A DNA stretch of 64,000 bases from Thecaphora thlaspeos (GCA_900291925.1 UWYS01000002.1:1-64000); one strand, 5' to 3'. Counted from the stretch's first letter, positions 22,395-35,907 are shown. The notes: generated by a model from the sequence alone, not told the origin. A program made the numbers and translations.

Positions 22395-25300
22395 CTACTG
22401 TTCCAATCTCTTCTTGATCTGGGCCAGCTTGACCTCCAACTCCAACAGACTACCCTGCAACGCCGAGTGACAGCTCCTCAGGCCCGTCATGAGACTCACG
22501 TCACCCGCCTCTGCTGGCACTCTTGTTTCGTCCTCGTCCTTCCGATCTCTGCCCGCTTCGGTTGAAGCAAGAGCGACGACGTCCTTCTCGCTCGCCCATT
22601 TACGACGTATCTTCTCCCTCCCTTTCCCCCCACCCGACGGAGGTGGGCGAGACGAGAGGCGATGGACGTCTTCGGCGCTCAGACTCTTCTGTTTCCCGCC
22701 GCCGGTCCCGGATGTCTTGTTGTCCGATACGGAGGAGCTTCCGTCGGAGCTGCTGCCGCCCTGCTGTGGGTGGCGAGGCGAGGGTGGCGTCTGGGTCCGC
22801 GGGAAAGGCTTCGAATTGCCGATTGTCAGGGAAGAGATGCGGCGCGTGAGCTTCTTGTCGTTCGTCGTGTCACGCAGTGGCCTCGTCGAGACCTCTTTCT
22901 CCCCCTTGGCGTGCTCAGGTGGACGCACAACGGCGGCGACGTCTTGCTGCGGTTGAGAGGCGTTGCAGGCGTGTCTGTCCGAAGCGTGGGCGACGTCGAG
23001 CCTCGAAGAGGTCCGCCGCAGATGTCGCACCTTTGTCGTTTGTGCTGCCGCTGTTGTGGTCGTAGTCGTGTTTGTTCTCGTTCCCGTTGGGGCAGAGTTC
23101 TGGTCATTGTTGACCTGCGGCGCGCGCGTCTTCTGACTGTGCCGACCCGTTGACTTCTCAGGCGACGACAGCTCGTGCGGGTCTTCCTGCAGCGGGGCCT
23201 CCAGAAACATGCCCCTCGGCCGTTGCTGGGAAGCCCTGCGCCCTCCGGCGGCAGAAGCAGCGGGGGCCACGACCGATCCTCGGGTGGCGAGGCTCTCGCT
23301 CGCTCTCCGACGCCGTTCGGCCGTAGGAACCGCCTTGACGATCTCAGTAGTCGAAGAGGGCAAGTCGGTCTGACGTGAGCGTCCCGTCACCGCGCTGGAG
23401 AATCGCCTGCGCTCCTTCTTGCCAAACGCGTCCCTCTCGCCGTTGCCGTTCCTAGCGACGCCTGCGGCGGCAGCAAGCGAAGTCGATTCGCCAAATGCAT
23501 CTTCTTTCACAATAGAAGAGCTGCCCTTGGCCATCGACTTGACGGCGCTCATGCTGCTGGGCCGGCCGATGCCCCTTCGGTACTCCGAGAGCATGTCTCG
23601 ACTGCTCTTGCGCTTGATCTCGCGCGCCGTCAGCGAGTCCGCGCGCAACGACCGCCGGCCGCTGCCAGCAATGGCGTCGTCAAACGCGGTGTCTAGTCTG
23701 CTGCCGCTACCTACGCCACCGCCTCCGCTGCGATCTGGCTCGACCAAGGAGATGGCACCCAGCATCGGCACTGTTCCGTGGCTGCCGACGAATGAGCTGC
23801 CGTGTCCGCTGCTGCTCGACAGATTCTCTGTGCTGCAATTGGCGGGAGAAGACGAGCCGGCTTCGTGGCGGCCGCACAACGTCAGCATCGAGATGGGGCG
23901 CGCCCTCGCTGCTGCTGTTGCTGCTGTCCCTGCTGCATCGACTCCAGTGGCGGCCATCTCACGCGGCGAGGATGAAAAGGGCTCGGTGTGTTCGTTGAAG
24001 GACAGCGGCGACGAGGCTCCACGCGCAAAACCGGCTATCCGGGCGGCGTGAGCCTCCCTCAGCGACGGGCTCTGTGTGCGCGTCGGCTTGGTTGGCGTCG
24101 ACCGCTCTTGAGCCTTGATTAGCAGCTGGCGCGCGCTCCGCTTGTGCTTGAGGGCGGGGCGGCCATGATCGCCCTCGCCGCCAGAGGAGCACGAATTGTC
24201 AGAGGCATCCGAGTCGTCCGCGTAGATGGCAAATGCCGGCGGAGCCTGCAAGCGTGTCGTCAGCGAGCCGTCGTTGCTCGGCTCTTCGGCCGGCGCATCG
24301 TGGTCCTGATGCGGCGCCAGCCCGGACGAAGCCTCCCTAGACTCTGGAAAGGTCAACTGCGCCCGCCTCGAGGCGATACCCCCGATGACCTCCGCCTCAT
24401 CGTTCGAGCCCCCCTCGTCGAGTTCGTGTACACTACCTCGCGTCGCAGACTTGGCATCTGGAGATGGTGCAATCGTGGCAAGCGAAGGCAGTGCTAGGGT
24501 GGGCCTGGATCGGACGAAACCGCGGTGATCGGGCGTGTCGTTCGCCCTCCGCCCGGTCGATGGGCCCGTGACGGAAGCGTTAGCAGCCTCACGCTTGACC
24601 GCCGGCGACGGCTGGTGGCGCCGTGGCCAGGTCGAGATTGGCGAGCGGCTGGCTCCGTGCTGCTTCCGCTGCTGCTGCTGCTTCCGGACGCTCTTTTGCA
24701 CCGCTGCCATCATCTCGTCCCAGGCCTGGCTCTCGGACACCTCTCGGACGGCATTGCTACCTCCGGAATATCGGCTGTCTGAACCGACACTTCCCGCTCC
24801 CGGCGTCGCCGAGCGGGCCCGTGCTAGGTCATTGCGCCGCAGCGCTGCGCCGCGCTTTCTGGCCACCGAAGGCATCGAATCGTTCGCCGTCGCCATTGGG
24901 AACGGATATGGCGACTGCGGGACGGCAGGCGTCTGCTGAACGACGGACGGCTCAAAGGTGGGCCTCATTTCGTCGTCCTTACGCCCTCCCGCCACTGCAG
25001 CGGCGTACTGATCGGCGAGACAGATGTATGAGGGCTTCCGCGCTGGTGTGACGAAGCTGTGAAGCCGCGAGTTTGGCAACGCGACCTTCTGCTCTGCCTC
25101 CGGCTCCGCCTCTGCCTCCGCCTCCAGCGGCTCGATTTCTCCCTTGGGATCGCGCTCGACCGACCACGGCGCCGCCGGCGACGGGACATACGAAGGCAGC
25201 GTCGGCAGTCCGATCGTAGACGGGATGTCCGGTAGGGTTGCTCCTGTCCTGCGGGCGATGCGCTCTTGCGGCGTCGAGGCCATCGGTTCACACTCTGTCC

Positions 25301-27506
25301 AGACGGCCGGTGATGCGCCGCCCGTGTCGAGGAACAGGCTGGCTGAGCTGGGTTCACACGACAGCGTCTCGAAGGCCACCGCCTTGGAAGCGACGGCGAC
25401 CGGTCTCTGATCAGCAGAGGGTTGTGGAGCCGGCTGGAACGCTGCAGCGTCGGGCACGTAGCTGAAACCGACCAGTGCGAGGTCGCAGTCTGACCAGCGC
25501 GGCGTGCTGCTGAAAGCACCGAGGCGAGAGGTGGACGAGGGAAGCGTCGCCATAGCCGAGGATCGCACGGGCGTCGGCGAAGATGTGGCATCAACGATGG
25601 CGGGCAACGACGAGCGCGGCAGGCCGAACGCGACGTTCGAGACTGTGACTTCTGGCTCGACGCTCGCCCCCGCAGCGATCTCGGCCGACCAGCCCGCTAT
25701 GTCGTAGCTCCGGCTCGACGTCATGCCGTCCTGCTGGTCAAAGTCGCGCGAGTCCGTGTAGGCGGGGAAGTCGTCAAGATCGCCCGAATACAGTGCGGAA
25801 AAGTCGGGAAGCGTGTCGACGGCCGAGAGCGAGCCGGACGCCGCCACTAGTTCGCCGGGAAGGAAGACGCCGGGGCTGTGGATCACGGAAAGATCCGGCT
25901 CGCTTCCTCCAGGCGCAGCGGCGGCGGTGGCCTCGCCAACGTTGGGGACAAAGGGCGGCTCGAGCGGCCACTCTGCCGACCAGTCGACGCCGCAGAAGAA
26001 GGCGTGCTGCTGCAGCTCAAAGGTGCCGTTGCGGCCGAGCCGGTGGTGCGGGTCCGTCAGCAGCCTTCGCATTAGGTCGAGTAGCGGCTCGGAGACTTCG
26101 ATTTCCGGGTCGAAGCGGAGCGATTCGCGGTGGTTGCGGATCAGCTCGTAGGTGGCCTGCATCTGGTCCGAGAAGAAGGGCAACACGCCACACCGCATTT
26201 CATAGAGCATGATTCCGAGGCTCCACCAGTCCATCTCGGGCCCGTACGGGCCGGGCTCGACGTCGTCCGGCCTGGCTTCGACCTGCGGAGCCCTCTTCCA
26301 CGGCAGGTCGCCTTCATCGAACGACTGGAAGCTCAGCTGTCGGCGCGCGATGCGCTCCTCCTCGGCCTCGAGCAACTCAGGCGAGAGGTAGTCGCAGGTT
26401 CCCGTGGGCAGGGAGCAGTAGAAACTGTGCACCTTGCGAGCCCATACGCGTTCGCCGTCACGAGAAGGCTCGGGCACCTGGAACTGCGAGAATGGCGCGG
26501 CGCTCGAGAAGTCGCACAGCTTGAGGTGGCCCGACCGGTCGAGAAGGAAGTTGCCCGGTTTGATATCGCTGCGCGAGGGGAGAACAAGGAGGAAGTGAGG
26601 ACGGGCAGAACAGCGCAAGGGCCTTTCAGTCACCTCGACTCGACAAGATGATGGGAACCCTATTGCGGAAGAGGAAACGAAGAGTAACAATGGAAGGGGA
26701 ACTCACCGATGGGCGTAGCCTTCTGCGTGAATCCAGCCGATGGCGAGGATCATATCGACCGTGTACCGATGGACCCAGTCCTCGACCAGCAGACCCGTCG
26801 AGGCCCTGCCCGGATACCTTGGCCCGCACTTGCTAGCCGCCACCAGCAGCTCGCTGAGATCGCCGCCGGGGACGTACTCCATCACGAGGTGCACCGAACC
26901 CTGCGTCTGGAAGGCAGCCACCAGCTCGGGCGTCACCCATTGACGGTCGACGACGACGCTGGCATTGGCATTGGCCTTGGCCGAATCGCTGTTCCGTTTG
27001 GCGAGAAAGAGGGTCTCGCAGGTGGGCGATTGGATGGCGGCGTTGCGCTTGGCGAAGCCCTTGACAATTGTCTTGAGGACGTAGAGCTGGCGGTTGAGCT
27101 TGCACCGGACCACCTCAACGAAGCTGCCGGAGCTGCGCTGCAGTGTCTTGAGCGACTTGAAGTCGTCTATCGTAAAGGAGAGGCGGGAGAGGTTTTTGAT
27201 GTGCGGGAGGGCGGTCGAGCGAAAAGGGTTGGGATCCTTGCCCTGCGGGATGCCCACCGAGGACCAGAGGACGGCCAGAGCGAGGTCGAGCTCGCGTCCC
27301 AGCCGCCTGGGCGATGTACCGCCGCTGCCGCCCTTGCTGCGGTTGCTGGCATCATCAATGTCATCGGCGGTAATGCCGTGGAAGCGAGAGATACGATCGC
27401 GGCACTGGAGCTCGAGGTCGCTGAGCGCGCGTGAGACGGCGGGAGCCTTCAGCGAGATGACGATGGCATCGTGACGAGCGGCCCACGGAGAAGCCACATC
27501 GGGCAT
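22395..27506 (-). CDS. Large AGC-type Ser/Thr kinase with DFS motif
   Basis: About 1657 residues in two exons (27506-26707 and 26568-22395; 138-nt intron joining ...YAHR-DIKPGN in phase). The kinase domain starts near residue 111 (FTIDDFKSLKTLQRSSGSFVEVV). Lys145 in LYVLK fits the ATP-binding lysine, HRDIKPGN at 266-273 is the catalytic loop, and GTCDYLSPELL with DWWSLGIMLYEM is normal for AGC kinases of the DMPK/ROCK/citron group. Two features are unusual: the glycine loop reads QRSSGSFV, and the Mg-binding motif is DFS (286-288) instead of DFG. After the domain comes about 1,000 residues of Ser/Arg/Pro-rich disorder and a short C-terminal helix (ALQGSLLELEVKLAQIKKRLEQ), perhaps a coiled coil. 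Asp and Lys of the catalytic set are kept, so it may still be active. The exact orthologue is unclear. Confidence 0.8.
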
Positions 27507-29492
27507 CGTCTCCCTTGGCCGTTGTCCCGTGTCTCTACTCTGCTGTCGCTGGTGCCGTGCCTCGACCAGAGCGAATGAGGTCGTTGAAGCCCTCCGTTGG
27601 TTGTAACGTGTCAATGTCGGGCGGACCGAGACCGAGGCATCGAGTTCGTTCAAAGATGCCGGTCTGCTGCCCAGCTATGACCGAAGTTTTGAGCAGTAGA
27701 GTGGGAGAAGAGCGGGCCGGGCCGAGCCGAAGAATCGATAGTCGGTCTAGTGGGGCAGTAAGAGGAAGCAAAGGGCCGATTCGGAGATATGCAGGCCCTT
27801 TGCAACGCCTGTCGGTCTCAAGTGGGAATCCTGAGCGGTGCGGTGCAGCCGATGGTCGTGGTCTTTTCTGGTGGCGAAGCTGGTGCGCGAGATATCGCTA
27901 GGATGCTCGAACGCCAGTCCTGAGGCCGAGATAAAAGGGCGTGACGGTGTATGCTCGGTCGGTCGTGAATGAGAGAAGATTGCGTGGGTGTGTGTCGGTC
28001 GTGGACGAAGAAGGTCAGGACGAGTTTGTCGGCGTGGACGGTAGCACAAGGGCGTTGGCAGCTTGACCTCGAGAAGGTGGTTGAGGTCCGTCGGGAAGGG
28101 AGAGGTAGCAGGAGCAGGAGGCCGCTGTGACGTCCCAAGGCGGCTCGGGCGAGCCGTTTGTTCAGAAGCAGGAGGCCTGCAAGGGGCACGAGAAGGGCGT
28201 AAAAAGCAGGAGGGCTAGGAGATCTACGGGACTTACTGTAGATAGAAAGCGAGCCGTGTAAGCAGCGTGTTCATCAACCCGACGACCGCACCACCATCGA
28301 TGAGGGCTCTGCTGCCCTGCCTGCTCAGCCTTTCTTGCCTTGCCTTGCCTTATTTATGTGGCTCTGCCCCGGACTGGCTGCTGCCTACATGCCAAACAGA
28401 GCTCGCTCCTTCCTGGCTTTGCTTGCTTTTTTCTTCTCGTTTTTAACCTCCCGACAAGCTGGCTTCAGCGTCCCCTCACCATCCCTAGCAGCTAGCGAGC
28501 TGCTGTTCGAGCACGAGATGTCCAGTTTCATCTCGATTCATGCTACAAGGGCGAAAGAAGCAGGGAGCTGAGGTGGGGATCGCCGTCGTTCCCTAGCCCC
28601 TCGGCAGCAACGACAGTCGCCTCCACAACGCGTGCGGCCTGTAACGTCGTGGTCGAGTACACACACCGCCGCCGAAACCCTTGGGCACCCGAAGCGCGTG
28701 ACGTGGACTCGCTTGCTCCCCGCACGTGCAGTGGTAAATAATTCCTCCCTAGAAACGGTCGGAATCGGCCGGCTAGCTGAGGCTGAGGCTGAGGCTGCGC
28801 TGCCGACGCCGGCGCTTACGTGCCCTGGCGCAGACGTCCGTCCGTCGGGCGGGCCTGGGCTGGCCCGCTTTCGAGGTGGAGTTGGCTGCTGCTTTTCCCA
28901 TTTCGCTGCTGCCCTCCGCGCACGACCCTGACTCTCTGAGCTCGTCAGGGACGCCAACCACGACCTACACCTCGCTACCCTGTCGTCACAGCCACCGCGT
29001 TACTACAGTGCTTCGTTGCGCGGCTCCCAGCACCTAGCCGGCATCGCGCTTTCTCCGCTTTGCACCACTTCTGTCTCCTCTCCGCTGCCGCTCTCCTGGC
29101 CGAGGCGACAAGGCACGCCTCGAGTTGCCGCATTTCGCCAACGACCTGCTCAGCCCTCGTTCGGCTTGGTTCCAACACGACAACGAGCTTTCCCGCCTCG
29201 GCGAGCTCTGCTCGACGTTCAAGGGATCGCAAGGCATACGACACGCCGCGACATCCAATCAGTCAGCCTCGGACGCCTCGGCCACCCGGGCTTCCACCCC
29301 TTCAGCATCCTCCGTCTTCCACTGCCAGCACAGCATAGCCACCGCAATCCCACTCAAGACAGCGCACCTCTGACCGACGTATACGGCCTTCGACAGCAAG
29401 TGCTTGCGTCGACTGCACTTCTCCGACGCTCTCTCTGCTCTCTGTCGACTGATCGGTGGCGGGTTCCCAGCTCTTGGCCGCCAACCGCAACG
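27507..29492. promoter_or_regulatory. Divergent promoter region, kinase / cullin
   Basis: No conserved coding sequence. It holds a TACTGTA at 28234-28240, a CTTGC-type short tandem ahead of a T/A-rich TTATTTATG near 28345, and three GAGGCT copies near 28776-28796. Confidence 0.5.
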
Positions 29493-32400
29493 ATGAGCGG
29501 CGCGGGCTCAGCCAGGAGGCCTGGCGCCAGAGGCATCAAGCTCAAACCACCAAAGAAGGTGATTTCACGGCATGCTGCTGTCACTGTACCTCGACCGCGC
29601 CATCCTCTCTGACCCCTGATCACCTCGTCGATCCCCTCGCCTTCTTGGCTTGCTCGTTCGCTATCCAGATCGGTCACAGTGTCCCCATCGAGGAAATGTG
29701 GAAGCGCCTGGTAGATGCCATCGGCGAGATCCACAACCACAACATCTCCAAACTCAGCTACGAGGAGCACTACCGCTACGCCTACAACCTTGTCCTCGTA
29801 AGTAGCGGCCGCCGGATCGAGCCGTAGACATTTACTGCGGAGGTACGCGCTTGACTTAGCAAGCTGATCAGCGAGACTGCTCTCTGTCTCGTGCCCTCAT
29901 TCTGTCCACTGCTCCTTGGTCGACGACGACGTCTTGCCCGCTCCGCGCCTGCGCAGTACCAGCATGGGGACATGCTCTACAACGGCGTCAAGCGGCAGAT
30001 CGAGCAGCATCTCAACAAGCAGTGCAGCGACAAGATCGCGCCCGCCTTTCCACCCGGCGGAGCGACCGCTGTGTCGGTGGGTATCGTGCTGCCCGATTCG
30101 CTCCTGCGGCCGCAGCCCTCGTCGTCGTCGTCTATGACCGCTTCCACGTCGATCTCGTCAAAGAGCAAGGGCAGGGAGACGCCCGCCGACCAGGCCTCTG
30201 GACGCGCGAACCCGAACGGCGACGAGCACGACATCAAAGCCGAGAGATCGGCCACGATCAGCATGTCGGCCACCCAGCCGGGCGACCGCGCCGACGCCAT
30301 CGCCCGGATTCAGGCCGGCGAGCGGCTGATGACAGCCATTCGCGACACTTGGCTGGACCACCGTAGCTGCATGAACACGCTCAGCGACATCCTCAAGTAC
30401 GCCGACCGCGTGTATGTCCCGCAGGCCAACGTTCCCTCGACCAACAAGCTCGGCCTTGAGCTCTTCCGCGACACGGTCGTCCACTCGTCTAAGTTTCCGA
30501 TCCAGATCCACCTGTATAGCACGCTGCTCACTCACATTCAGATCGAGCGGGAGGGCTTCGTCATCAGCCGCTCGCTGGTGAAGTCCAACGTTGACATGCT
30601 CGGCGACCTGACCCACCCCAAGCGCGGCGTCCCCGCGGCCCAGCAGCCGTCGGTCTACACGCATGACTTTGAGCCGGCTTTTCTCTCGACGTCGGCCGCC
30701 TTCTATCGCGCAGAGGCCGAGCGGCTGCTTGACGCGTCCGACGCCGCCCGCTACCTCGCCCACGTCGATCGAAGGCTGCAGGAAGAGGTAAGCCGCGTCT
30801 CGGTTTACCTCAAGCCAGAGACGCAGCAGCCCCTCCAGCGCCTGCTCGAGAAGAACTTCCTCGCCAACCATCTGTCCACCATTATCGGCATGCCTGGGAG
30901 CGGGCTGGTGGCGATGCTCGACGAGAACCGCAAGGAAGACCTCGGAACCATGTACCGCCTCTTCCAGCGCGTCAAGGAGGGTCCGCAGGCGCTCCGCCTC
31001 GGCCTAAAGGCCTACATCGGCACAAAGGGAAAGCTGATCAACGAGGCCTTCTCGGCTTCCGCGCCCGCGTCCGCAGCGCAGCCGAAGGCATCAACCGAGA
31101 CCGATGCGCCGGCAGCGAGCGGGTCGAAAGACAAGGGCAAGGCCAGGAGCAAAGAGGCCGGCGGCGCAGCAGCCGCAGCGGGGGCGTCGCCAGCAGATGC
31201 ATCGACACCCCAGGCGGCGATGGCGCTGCGATGGGTCGAAGAGGTTCTCGAGTTCAAGAACAAGTTTGACGCGATCCTCTCGACAAGCTACCAGAACGAC
31301 ACCGGCTGCGAGACGTCGATCAACGAGGCGTTCGAGTCATTTGTCAACACCAATCCGCGCGCGCCCGAGTTCATCTCGCTCTTCATCGACGAGAACCTCA
31401 AAAAGGGCCTGAAGGGCAAGACCGAGGAGGAGGTCGACGAAGTGCTCAACAAGACAATCTCGGTCTTCCGCTTCCTCCACGAGAAGGACGTCTTTGAGCG
31501 CTACTATAAGCAGCATCTGGCCAAGCGGATGCTCCAGGGGCGATCGGTCTCGGACGATGCCGAGCGCGGCATGATGGCCAAGCTCAAGATCGAGTGCGGA
31601 CACGGCTACGTGCAGAAGCTGCAGGGGATGCTGAACGACATGAAGGTCAGCGAAGACACCAACCTCGAATTCGCCAAGAACGTGCGCAACTCAAGCCGGC
31701 CATTGCCGTTCGAGATGTCGGTCAACGTGCTCACGTCAACCTACTGGCCCATCAGCGCGCAGGCGCAGCCGTGCACCATGTCGGCCTCGATGATGGAGGT
31801 GCGGCGACGCTTCGAGGCCTTCTACCAGTCGAAGCACAGCGGGCGCATCTTGACGTGGCATCCCAACCTCGGGAGCGCCGATGTCCGCGTGACGTTCAAG
31901 GCGCGCAAGCACGAGCTCAACGTCTCGACGTACGCCCTGATCGTGCTGCTGCTATTCGACGAGGTCGACGAAGGCCAGTCGCTGGGCTACGACGACCTCG
32001 CGGCCAGCACAAACATCCCCGACGCCGACCTCCAGCGAACGCTGCAGAGCCTCGCGTGCGCCAAGTACAAGATACTCACAAAGGAGCCGAAGGGCAGGGA
32101 GATCAACAAGACGGATAGGTTCACGTTCAACCACGCCTTTACGTGCCCGTTGGCGAGGATCAAGATTGCCCAGGTGGCCGCGCGCGTCGAGTCGGTGGGC
32201 GAGAGGAAGGAAACGACGGAAAAGGTCGAAGAGGAGAGGAAGAATATGGTCGAGGTGAGTTTGCCGCTCGCCGCCGCTATCAGCACGGGGCAAGACCGAT
32301 CAGGTCCACCAGACACCAACTGATAACCCCATCCATCCCCTCCCTTTCTTTCTTCTGCCGCGACCGCGACCGTACAGGCATGCATCGTCCGCGTCATGAA

Positions 32401-32710
32401 GGACCGCAAGACGATGATGCACAATGATCTGGTCAGCGAAGTGGTACGACAGCTCGCCGCACGCTTCCAGCCCAACCTCTCAATGGTGAAAAAGAGGATC
32501 GAAAGCCTTTTGGATCGAGGTGCGTCGCCGTCGTCGTCGTCGTCGTCGTCATTGTTTCCGGTCCTTTCCACCCTGGTTCGGTTTCGGTGAATCGACTGAC
32601 CACCCTCTGTTTCCCTCTTCCCTCTGTTTCCCTCTTCCCTCCGATTGGCCATGGCAACAGAGTACCTCGAGAGGGCAGAGACGAGGAATGTATACAACTA
32701 CCTCGCCTAG
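29493..32710 (+). CDS. CUL3: Cullin-3 type ubiquitin ligase scaffold
   Basis: Cullin of about 894 residues, exons 29493-29558, 29669-29797, 29957-32254, 32378-32519 and 32661-32710. The N-terminus (IEEMWKRLVDAIGEIHNHN then LSYEEHYRYAYNLVL) and the KFPIQIHLYSTLLTHIQIER stretch fit cullin 3, which carries BTB-domain adaptors. The cullin homology domain follows (VFERYYKQHLAKRMLQGRS; FEMSVNVLTSTYWPIS). Exon 4 has the neddylation site IVRVMKDRK, Lys839. The last exon gives the conserved end EYLERAETRNVYNYLA. An Ala/Ser/Lys-rich insert of about 50 residues (around 31060-31215) sits ahead of the cullin homology domain. The small first and last exons are set by reading phase and conservation. Assignment to CUL3 rather than CUL1 or CUL4 is from pattern memory. 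Confidence 0.9.
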
Positions 32711-33184
32711 CCATTGCGCATTCCTCGCTTGGCATCGTATTACTCACCGTGTCGCCACGACTTGCCTCACGAGCGAGCGAGCATGCATTCTACCTCTGTA
32801 CCTTTATCCCCATACGTCATGTATCTCTGCAATCGCTTTCGACCTTGTTGCGCCGCGTGTCGTTACCAACAACTCGGGCTTTATCAGAGACAATGAAGAT
32901 GTGTGATGATGATAAGAAGCTAGCTTAGCAGGCGAGAAAAAATAGGGTAAAATGGAAAACGGGAGAAACACGAGAAAGACTAGGCTCGACGATACAAATA
33001 CATGCGGTGGGGAATGGTAACAGGAACGACTTGACTGCGTAGGTCTGGCGAGAAGGACGTGGAGAAGGGGAAAAGGGAGGGTAAAGGTACAGTAGAAAGG
33101 AGTGTGGTGGCGGGTAGTAGAGATATGCGCGTAGCTGGGGCTAGCAGACGGCGTGGTGTGATGCTGAACGAGTCCATTGAGGCC
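32711..33184. other. Convergent intergenic region
   Basis: Shared 3' flank of the cullin and OPI1 genes. One TACAGTA at 33088-33094; nothing else recognised. Confidence 0.55.
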
Positions 33185-35907
33185 TCAATCGGTCCCCATC
33201 CTACCGCCGGCACCGCCAGCCCCGGTCGAGTTGGACAACGACGAGGGCGGTAGCATGGCGCTGCTGCCGTGGCCGTGACCATGGTCGTGACCATGGTACT
33301 GTTTGGATCCGGTGCCCGCTCTCGTCCTCCTTCTCGTCGACGATGACCCGGCGGCAGCAGCCGCAGGATGATGGTGATGAAGATGGTGCGATCCCGCCGT
33401 GTATGTGGCATGACCGACCCGACCGCCCTCTTCCCTCTCCGTGAGGTTCTCGTCGTCGCTCATCACCGAGGGGGTGCGCGACATCGAGTGGCTCGCGGCG
33501 AGCGCGACGGGCGAGTGACTGCTGCCGCCCATCCGCGTCGTCTTGACGCGGCGCCGCTTGGTCGAGGCCGTGGTGCCCATCGACGCGTCCGAGTCGCCGC
33601 CAGGCGAGCTCGCGCGCGAGTAGCCCCGTGCGTTCTCCCACGGTGCCGCCGATGCACCCGACCAGGTCCCCAAGGGGCCCGCCTCGATCCGGTTCGAACC
33701 TTCGGCCGCCTGCTCGTGCTGCCGCTTCCGCTGCAGACCGAGAATGCGCAGTCGCTCGACCCACAGGTCGGCGCGGTCGAGCGACTCGCCAAACACAATC
33801 GTCACGCTGCGCAGGATGTCGAGCGACTCGACGGCCAGCGTGAGGATCTTGTTGGCCGCCTGAGCCGTCGCGGCGGCCTGCATCTGATCGCGTGGCGTGC
33901 CAGTATTGCTCCGGATCGGCCTCTGCGCCGTCAGCTGCGCCGGCGAGTCGGGCCCGGAAGAGATGTGGGCGGCCGAGAAGGACGACGACGAAGGGCTGCC
34001 GCCAAAGTAGCCGCCGGGCGAGCTCGCCGCGGAGCCGCGATTGACGGTGGCCCAGCGCGCCGGCAGACTCAGGATGAAGGCCTTGACGCTGTTGCGCGCC
34101 GGCTCGGGAAGAGCGCTGCCGGCATACTTGCCCACCACATCGACGACGCCCCGGATTGTGTTGACGACATCGCCCTTAATGTGGCTGAGATTCTGGACCG
34201 CCGCGCCAGACACATCGAGCTCGCCGTGGTTGAGCTTGACGATCAGGTCGCGCAGGATGGTTATCTGGTGCTCGATGTGCGCCGTCGCGTACTGGAGCCA
34301 CTGTAGGCAGTACTTGAGGGACTTCATGCTCTCCTCGCTCATCGCGGCGCTCAGGCCACCAGCGGTAGCGCCCGCCTCGACGAGCATCGAGCCCCAGCGG
34401 CTGCCCTTGAACGGGAGCCCGCCCTGCGATCGGACGAGCGCCTGGGCCGCTGCCGCCTGCTTCCGGTCGTGATCATCGTCGTCGTCGTTGTTGGCGCCAA
34501 AGGTGCCCGAGCCGCTCGGACCAGCAAATGCGACGCCGCCGCCCTGCTCGCTTCCGTCCCTGCTCTGGTCTCTGCGCTGACGCAGCTCGGAGACCATCAG
34601 CTCACGCTCGCGGTCCTCCATCTTGAGCGCGACGTAGGCGGCCTTGCGCTTCTCGCGCTCCTCGTCGCCCATGTGCTGCCACTCGCTCCGCTCCTTCTCG
34701 TCAACCTCTGCAACCACCTTCTTCTTCTCTTCCTTTGTCGGCGACGTGGCGGGGTAGAGGCGGTCCAGCTGGCGGCAGGCAAAGTCGTCGAGCTGCTCGA
34801 CGCCCCGCTCGCCGAGGCTGGCGCCGAGACCCCTCACGACGGGTCTCGAGATGGACTTGACGGACGACTCGACCAGGTCAGCGCCGTACTTGACGACCTT
34901 GCTGTGCTGCTTGCCCAGTTCGTAGGCGCGCAGCGTGCCCCGGACGATCGGAAGGTGGCTGACGCGCGACAGGAAGGCGGCGTCGTCCATCATCTCTGGG
35001 TCGACGCGGACCTCGTTGCCCTGCTCGTCGCGCACGAGGGCGGGAAAATGGAAGCCTGGCGGTAGGTCGGCCAAAGTCGCGGGCCCTCTCCGGTTGCGAC
35101 CGCTCAATCCGGTCGGCGACTCGGCCCCGGATTCTTGGGTGAGGGAGGTGGCCGGGGTCGAGGTGGGCGACGACATCGCTGTGGACGTGACAGAGGATGC
35201 AGATAGGCCCGAGGAGGTGAATTGTGGAGCTATGGGAGACGTAACGATACGCGGGGACAATAGATCCAGAGACGACAAAAGAAGGCAGAGTTGGTCAGTA
35301 TTGATGTCGTACCGAGAGCGCGCGCCAAGTGGCGCAGCCGGTCCCGGCGTGGCTCGCGATGAAGCAAGCCAGGCGTTCTCGTAACACGGCTGGAGAACCA
35401 CTCACACTTTGCGCCGGCCGTCAGTCTGTTGCAAGAGCCAGAGGCCTGGGATCCGTTGGTGCTGTAGCTCGGTCCTGCTTCTTCGCCGCCCGCGCCGAGG
35501 CCACTCACTCTGCCGTCGAGGCTCTTCATCGCGCCGAGAACCATGATGGCGATCTTCACATCTTCGTCCTCTGCATCTACGCCCGACGGTGTGGCCCTCG
35601 AGGTTGATGCTGACGCGGCTGAGCACTGCTGAATGTTTCGGCTATCTGTTCTCGAGCGTGGAGCGGGCGTGCCGTCCTCGAAGTCGTCGTGCAGGGGCAG
35701 TGGCGTGGCTGCTGGCGTTGAAGCGACGCTGGGAAGTGTGGCGGGGTCAATCTCCTGGCTGGCGCGATGGTCCCTCCATCGTGCGTCGTGCGATAGAGGC
35801 TGCTGCTGCTGAGAGGCGGCCGAACTCGACTCTGCGCCCGAGCCCGAGCCTGAGGCGTTTGCCTGCATTGCGATGGTAGTGGAGCTCGGTCGCCTCGTCT
35901 CCGACAT
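33185..35907 (-). CDS. OPI1: Opi1-type repressor of phospholipid genes
   Basis: About 848 residues in two exons, 35907-35406 and 35229-33185 (donor GTGAGT, acceptor CCCATAG, joined in phase). Residues 113-129 (EDEDVKIAIMVLGAMKS) match the N-terminal Opi1 helix. Exon 2 carries FLSRVSHLPIVRGTLRAYE and KHSKVVKYGADLVESS-like sequence, the hallmark of the family, followed by an amphipathic helical stretch (SLKYCLQWLQYATAHIEHQI) in place of the leucine zipper. In yeast Opi1 senses phosphatidic acid at the ER and represses inositol and phospholipid genes through Ino2. Whether the same circuit exists here cannot be told from the window. I see no clear FFAT motif for Scs2/VAP binding. The C-terminus is His/Ser-rich and disordered. 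In the second exon 35401-35230 also reads open, which could mislead gene callers. Confidence 0.85.

Noticed and set aside
33685..33700. GGTTCGAACC resembling a tRNA B box
   Set aside because: It lies inside the OPI1 exon, is a palindrome, and has no A box or acceptor stem at the right distance.
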